Shown here: positions 59,960-64,000 of the stretch, in pieces
How positions within the stretch are numbered: position 1 is the stretch's first letter
Layout of the letters: each line of letters begins with the position of its first letter
Source of the DNA: Lineus longissimus
Lineage: Eukaryota; Nemertea; Pilidiophora; Heteronemertea; Lineidae
NCBI RefSeq assembly: GCF_910592395.1
Contig: NC_088324.1
Coordinates: 10,194,953-10,258,952, forward strand
Direction: 5' to 3'
DNA: 64,000 nt
Position numbers and translations under genes: made by a program
Notes under the pieces: model-generated
Told to the model about the DNA's origin: nothing
Seen by the model: the letters and a program-made list of their open reading frames with translations, nothing else
Database searches by the model: none

Positions 59960-62900
59960 ATGGACACCAAGTCCAAGAAAAGTGGTGATGGAAAAAGGCC
60001 AGAAAGTGGGGCAAAGCGGAATAATAATGGTACATCACTGAACAACAGCAGCAAACATGGAAGCAGACAAGGACGCCCTGACAGTGGTGTGCGGCGAGCC
60101 AAAGGAAGTGGAACCTACAGCTCGTCTCCAAAAAATACTGATGGCAAAACATCACAGCTGGCAGACAGATCGTATTCAACGGTTTCTAACACAGATAACC
60201 CAACAGATGGAAGTAAAAAAAGTGACTTGTACACCCCAAGTACCAGCAGAACAAGCGACCATTTAGAGAGCCGGTCAACGAATGTTTACAGTGAGGAGTT
60301 TGCCACGGTCAGTGCACTCGAGAAGGAGTCTGGTGGCTCATTGCTTCTGGGTTTGCCAGCTGGGACTAATGACGCCGATGTAAATGTAAACCAGTTTTAT
60401 CCAACGTTGGAGCCTAGACTTCGCGCAATGAGCGAAACCGACACAACTCGGGATTCCGAGTTTGGTCTGACTGAGGAGGAAAAACTGGAGAGGCGGATGA
60501 GTCGTGCTTCGAGTACAAATGAGAGAAAGCCTACGCCGGATTCTGCTGCAGTTGAAGCAAAGACTGTAACATTTGAATCAGGAGCTGAGGCACCTGAAAC
60601 AGCTCAACTGGGCACTGACAAAGACAAGGAATCTCCGGTGAGGATGTATTTTAAATCAACATTTTTTGATTACCCTTGTTCAGTGTCTCTACCAGTACCA
60701 GGGGGTGGGGTAGGTAGGTACTGTTAAAGGTTCTGACAAAATGATATGCATGTATATTTAGAGAATAGAAGTCCATAACAAGCTTACAAGGTATATGGTA
60801 AAGTGGTACAATTATAGCCGTGGTAAAATGATACCCTCAGTGTACATTGATGTGTACTACCGACTATTCTCGACACTAGGGGCTATAGTTGTATTGGGGC
60901 TACAATTGTAGCACTTTACCTTATTATAAGCATAAGTCAGACATGTCTGGTATCCTCCTTGGGATTGCGTAGGACAATCTTGTGGTTGTGATTCTACAAC
61001 TGCATGACATCATTTTACAGGAAATCCTTTAAGTATTGGAAAATTGGATTACAATCGGAACCTTATTTCATATGATACAGATATCAGTAACTTGTTTGCT
61101 TTTGCAGTTAAGATTTGAATTGTTCTCTTTTTTTAGGGTGAGACGTTCTCTACTGCAGTGGATGAAGAGGTCCTGGAGGCAGCCAAGGAGCGAATGAAGG
61201 CTGCTCAGGGTGAGAAACCGGGTGGCCTTTTCTTACCAGAGCAATGGTCACCTACGAAAGCCACTGTGCTGTCGGCAAAGGAAGTCATCAAGCTAAAAGC
61301 AAATGAACAGTAAGTTTTTAAGCCTTGGTTGCGAATAATTAAGTTCTTCTTCAGAACATTCAGATGATGACTCACACACTTTAAAGGAGAAGCTGTGCAC
61401 TTAAGGAATTATTGGCAAGACTACGCTGTTGGAACTGTTAAAGTGCACGTTAACCTTTCTCGATGTATAAAATTCCAACTGAAATAGTTTGCACATGTAA
61501 CCTTCCTGCATGAATCAACTTCAAACTGAGGAACTAATTCATCTGTCTATATTGTGTTTCAGCTATGAAAGAGGAATAAAACGGTTTTATGATGGAGATT
61601 TGGAAAAAGCAGTTCTTGCGTTGAACAAGGCGATCAACCTTCGCACAGATATGGCGGACTACTACATAAGTCGTGGTGAAGTGTATGTAGAACTTTGTGA
61701 TTTTCAGTCAGCAATCTTGAACTATAAAAAAGCATGTTGCCTTGCTCCGACAAATGATGAACTCTATTCCAAGTTGGCATTCATTTATTTCTTCCAAGGA
61801 CAGTGTCTGTTCGATCAAAAACTTTACCCAGAGGCCTTGGAGGCATTTTCAAAAGCAGCGGAGATGCGTCCAGAAGTTATGGGATATCACACAAGAAGGT
61901 AAGGATGTTTGAGCTACCGTTCGGGGGATGGGCTAAGCAAAGTGCCTCAGTCAACCCAGAGTATTCCTGGATATGGATTTATAATAAACATACTGCCCTT
62001 TATACTTCTCACAATGTTTACTTAGAAGACTGACTCAGGAAAAAATTCACCATGAAGAAGTAAGCAATGGAAAAAACATATCTTTCCTTATGCAGTGTCA
62101 TGTGTGTGTTTTATCAAAGATAGCGATTTATTTTGAAGACTGTTCAGAGGGCTGTTGATTTTTCTGCATTGGTTTTGCATTCTACCTGTCCTCTGTAACC
62201 ATTGACAAGATAATCATATTTAAAAGTGTACTTCATCAATACAAAAATTCCCGAAAAATTCTTGAATTATCTTTCAGTATTGCTTGCCTGGCAGCCCTTA
62301 ACCGGCATGGGGAGTGTTTAGCGTTAGTCAACAAGCGCCTGGAGGAGGAGACTGACAATGCTGACCTCTTTGTGATGAGAGCAAGACTACATGAATTATT
62401 CCGCAATGTGAGTAACCTTACCGTGCAATAATGCACCATCCTTCAAAGTTGCATTGGAAAAAGAGAGAAGAAATCTCCATGAGGAATCTCATGGGAATTC
62501 TCATGGCAGATTGATTTGTTTGTTTAGTCTTTTGCTACCAAGGGCATCATCAGACTGAAGTGTAACTGCATCTAAAGCCTGAAGTGCTAACAGCTATTAT
62601 GGCTACTCACTGAAAAAAGTAGTCTCAGTTCCAGAATTAACATTGCTACGTACTCTCTTTCAGAGCACATTATGCTCATATGACGTCAAAGATGCCCTCG
62701 CTATAGAACCAGCGCATCCCGAGGCCTTAAAACTCCTGCGGAGACTTGAAGAGAAAGCGTTGGAGAGCAAGAACCACGCTATGCAGCTTAGTGTGCTCGG
62801 CAAACACAAGGAGGCGCTGCAGAAAATATCCGTTGCCATAGAAACAGAGCCAGGGAACCCAGGATATCATGTATTCAGGTTTGTGTTTAACATTGTCTTT

Positions 62901-64000
62901 ATGTCATTTTAGTACATTTTAATGTGGTCTGCTATTACGCCAAATAGTTGTGATAGTGTCGTTGTGTCATCTCCTTACTACGGATTTAGTCTGCTGGACC
63001 AATCCTCTTGGCATAACTAACTTTTTTTGCTTCCCAGTTCTGCCTGACTCCGTCCCTGTTCTGTTGTCACAGATGGATTTTGGAATATGGAGTCTTAGAG
63101 TTACTCGAATAGAAAAAGCTAGAAAGAGTTGTTAGAGTTACTCAAATAGAAAAAGCTAGAAAGAGTTGTGTTGTTCCTTATACTCGTGTTAACCTGTATA
63201 TGAATTATTTCAGAGGGGCACTCCACAGAAGACTGGGTGATTTCAATGCAGCAATTGATGACTACCTCCTTGCCTTGGACAAGACTGACCACAATGAGGA
63301 GAGTCCAATCTACGTGGATGCCCAGCGTCAACTCCTGCTGACTTATAATGACTTTGCCGTGGAGTGCTTCAACAAGGGTTACTACGAGGAGGCGATTATC
63401 CTGTTGAATAAAGCAATTAAGGGCGAGAAGAGGGAGAAGGGGCTTTACATCAACAGAGGAGGTAGGTTCTGGTCACATCAGTCGAACAGAGAGTGACGTC
63501 ACAACTTCAGTGGACAGGATATCACATGTAGATATAACTGCTCGTGCCATCCACTCCAGTACTCAAATCAAACAGTAAGTTCAATCCAACCCAACAATGC
63601 ATACTCAGAATCTCCCAATATTCTTTCAAAAAAAAATCTCACCTGGCGATTTATTACCTGCTTGTTGGGACATCAACTCTTATATACTCTACATGTACAT
63701 GCTAAGTAAGGGATTGAGGCTAAAATCAGTATGAATCATCTCGATGGGACATACTCAGCCTGAGTGGGTTCAGAACCGATATTAGAAAGAGTCTAGATTC
63801 CAAGTGAAAATTTTTGAGTCATTATCTTACTGAATAAACAAACTTGCCTGACATGAAAGACTTTGGAAATTGCAGACTGCTTTTACCGGCAAGAGGACCT
63901 TCATTTCGCCCTCGCAGATTATCACCAGGCTTTGGAGATTGATCCCATGGACAATGGAATCAGATCAAGGATATCTGTGGTCCATAACGAATTTGGCGTC
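59960..64000 (+). CDS. TTC16: TTC16, tetratricopeptide repeat protein 16 (3' end beyond window)
   Basis: Seven phase-consistent exons in the window: 59960-60637, 61137-61309, 61563-61898, 62278-62407, 62664-62878, 63214-63461 and 63876-64000, the last open to the edge. The first 225 residues are a Ser/Thr/Lys-rich tail with no domain. TPR units follow: YERGIKRFYDGDLEKAVLAL, AEMRPEVMG, ACLAALNRHGECLALV, ALAIEPAHPEALKLL, GALHRRLGDFNAAIDDYLLA, YNDFAVECFNKGYYEEAIIL, and KGLYINRG|DCFYRQEDLHFA. The phrases QRQLLLTYNDFAVEC and KREKGLYINRGDCF are close to vertebrate TTC16. TTC16 is a poorly studied protein expressed with motile cilia and testis genes; the role here is inferred by homology only. Confidence 0.93.
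63102..63177. repeat. 38-bp tandem duplication in a TTC16 intron
   Basis: GAGTTACTCGAATAGAAAAA + GCTAGAAAGAGTTGTTA is followed by a second copy differing at one or two bases (63137 onward). Confidence 0.85.

Overview
The window is animal nuclear DNA. Genes are split by many short GT-AG introns, are widely spaced, and are embedded in tandem repeats, a tRNA-derived SINE, MITE-like inverted-repeat elements and one complete LTR retrotransposon. The gene set (TDRD9, GTF2H4, ZGPAT, a LAP1-type torsin activator, TTC16, an ionotropic glutamate receptor) and the AT-rich introns with frequent TACATGTA-like strings suggest an invertebrate bilaterian. A lophotrochozoan such as a mollusc is my best guess, but other marine invertebrates are not excluded. 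No gene is bacterial or organellar. I rebuilt the exon-intron structures by hand, following reading phase across consensus splice sites; in every multi-exon gene below the phases close.

Layout: (1) 1-6.4 kb, minus strand: TDRD9, a germline piRNA-pathway DExH helicase, with its 3' end beyond the left edge. (2) 7.2-17.5 kb, plus strand: a 1079-residue P-loop NTPase joined to a PD-(D/E)xK nuclease, resembling the Crinkler (CR) effector/transposon-derived architecture. Its second intron holds a 6.1-kb antisense LTR element (9524-15661) that has gag, protease and an extra zinc-finger ORF but no recognisable reverse transcriptase, RNase H or integrase. (3) 17.5-22.2 kb: a 46-bp minisatellite, an inverted-repeat element and no confident gene. 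(4) 22.2-24.5 kb, minus: a single-pass membrane protein whose cytoplasmic tail has four PPxY motifs. (5) 26.5-32.5 kb, plus: an 888-residue protein joining an armadillo-like region, a Tudor domain and a C-terminal Schlafen-type AlbA_2 domain. (6) 33.5-34.95 kb: a 57-bp satellite array that stays open in several frames. (7) 35.4-40.1 kb, minus: a short ionotropic glutamate receptor without an amino-terminal domain. (8) 41.1-42.9 kb, plus: a small secreted six-cysteine protein. (9) 43.7-47.8 kb, minus: GTF2H4 (TFIIH p52), divergent from (10) 48.6-53.9 kb, plus: ZGPAT. (11) 55.9-57.8 kb, plus: a torsin-1A-interacting (LAP1-like) protein. (12) 60.0-64.0 kb, plus: TTC16, running off the right edge.

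The most interesting features are the single-chain Tudor + Schlafen protein about 20 kb from TDRD9, the animal Crinkler-like NTPase-nuclease, and the gag-pro-only LTR element inside that nuclease gene. C. elegans uses a complex of separate Schlafen-like and Tudor subunits (PUCH) to cut piRNA precursors, so the Tudor-Schlafen gene is a candidate for a one-polypeptide version of that machinery. This is inference from domain composition and has not been shown here.
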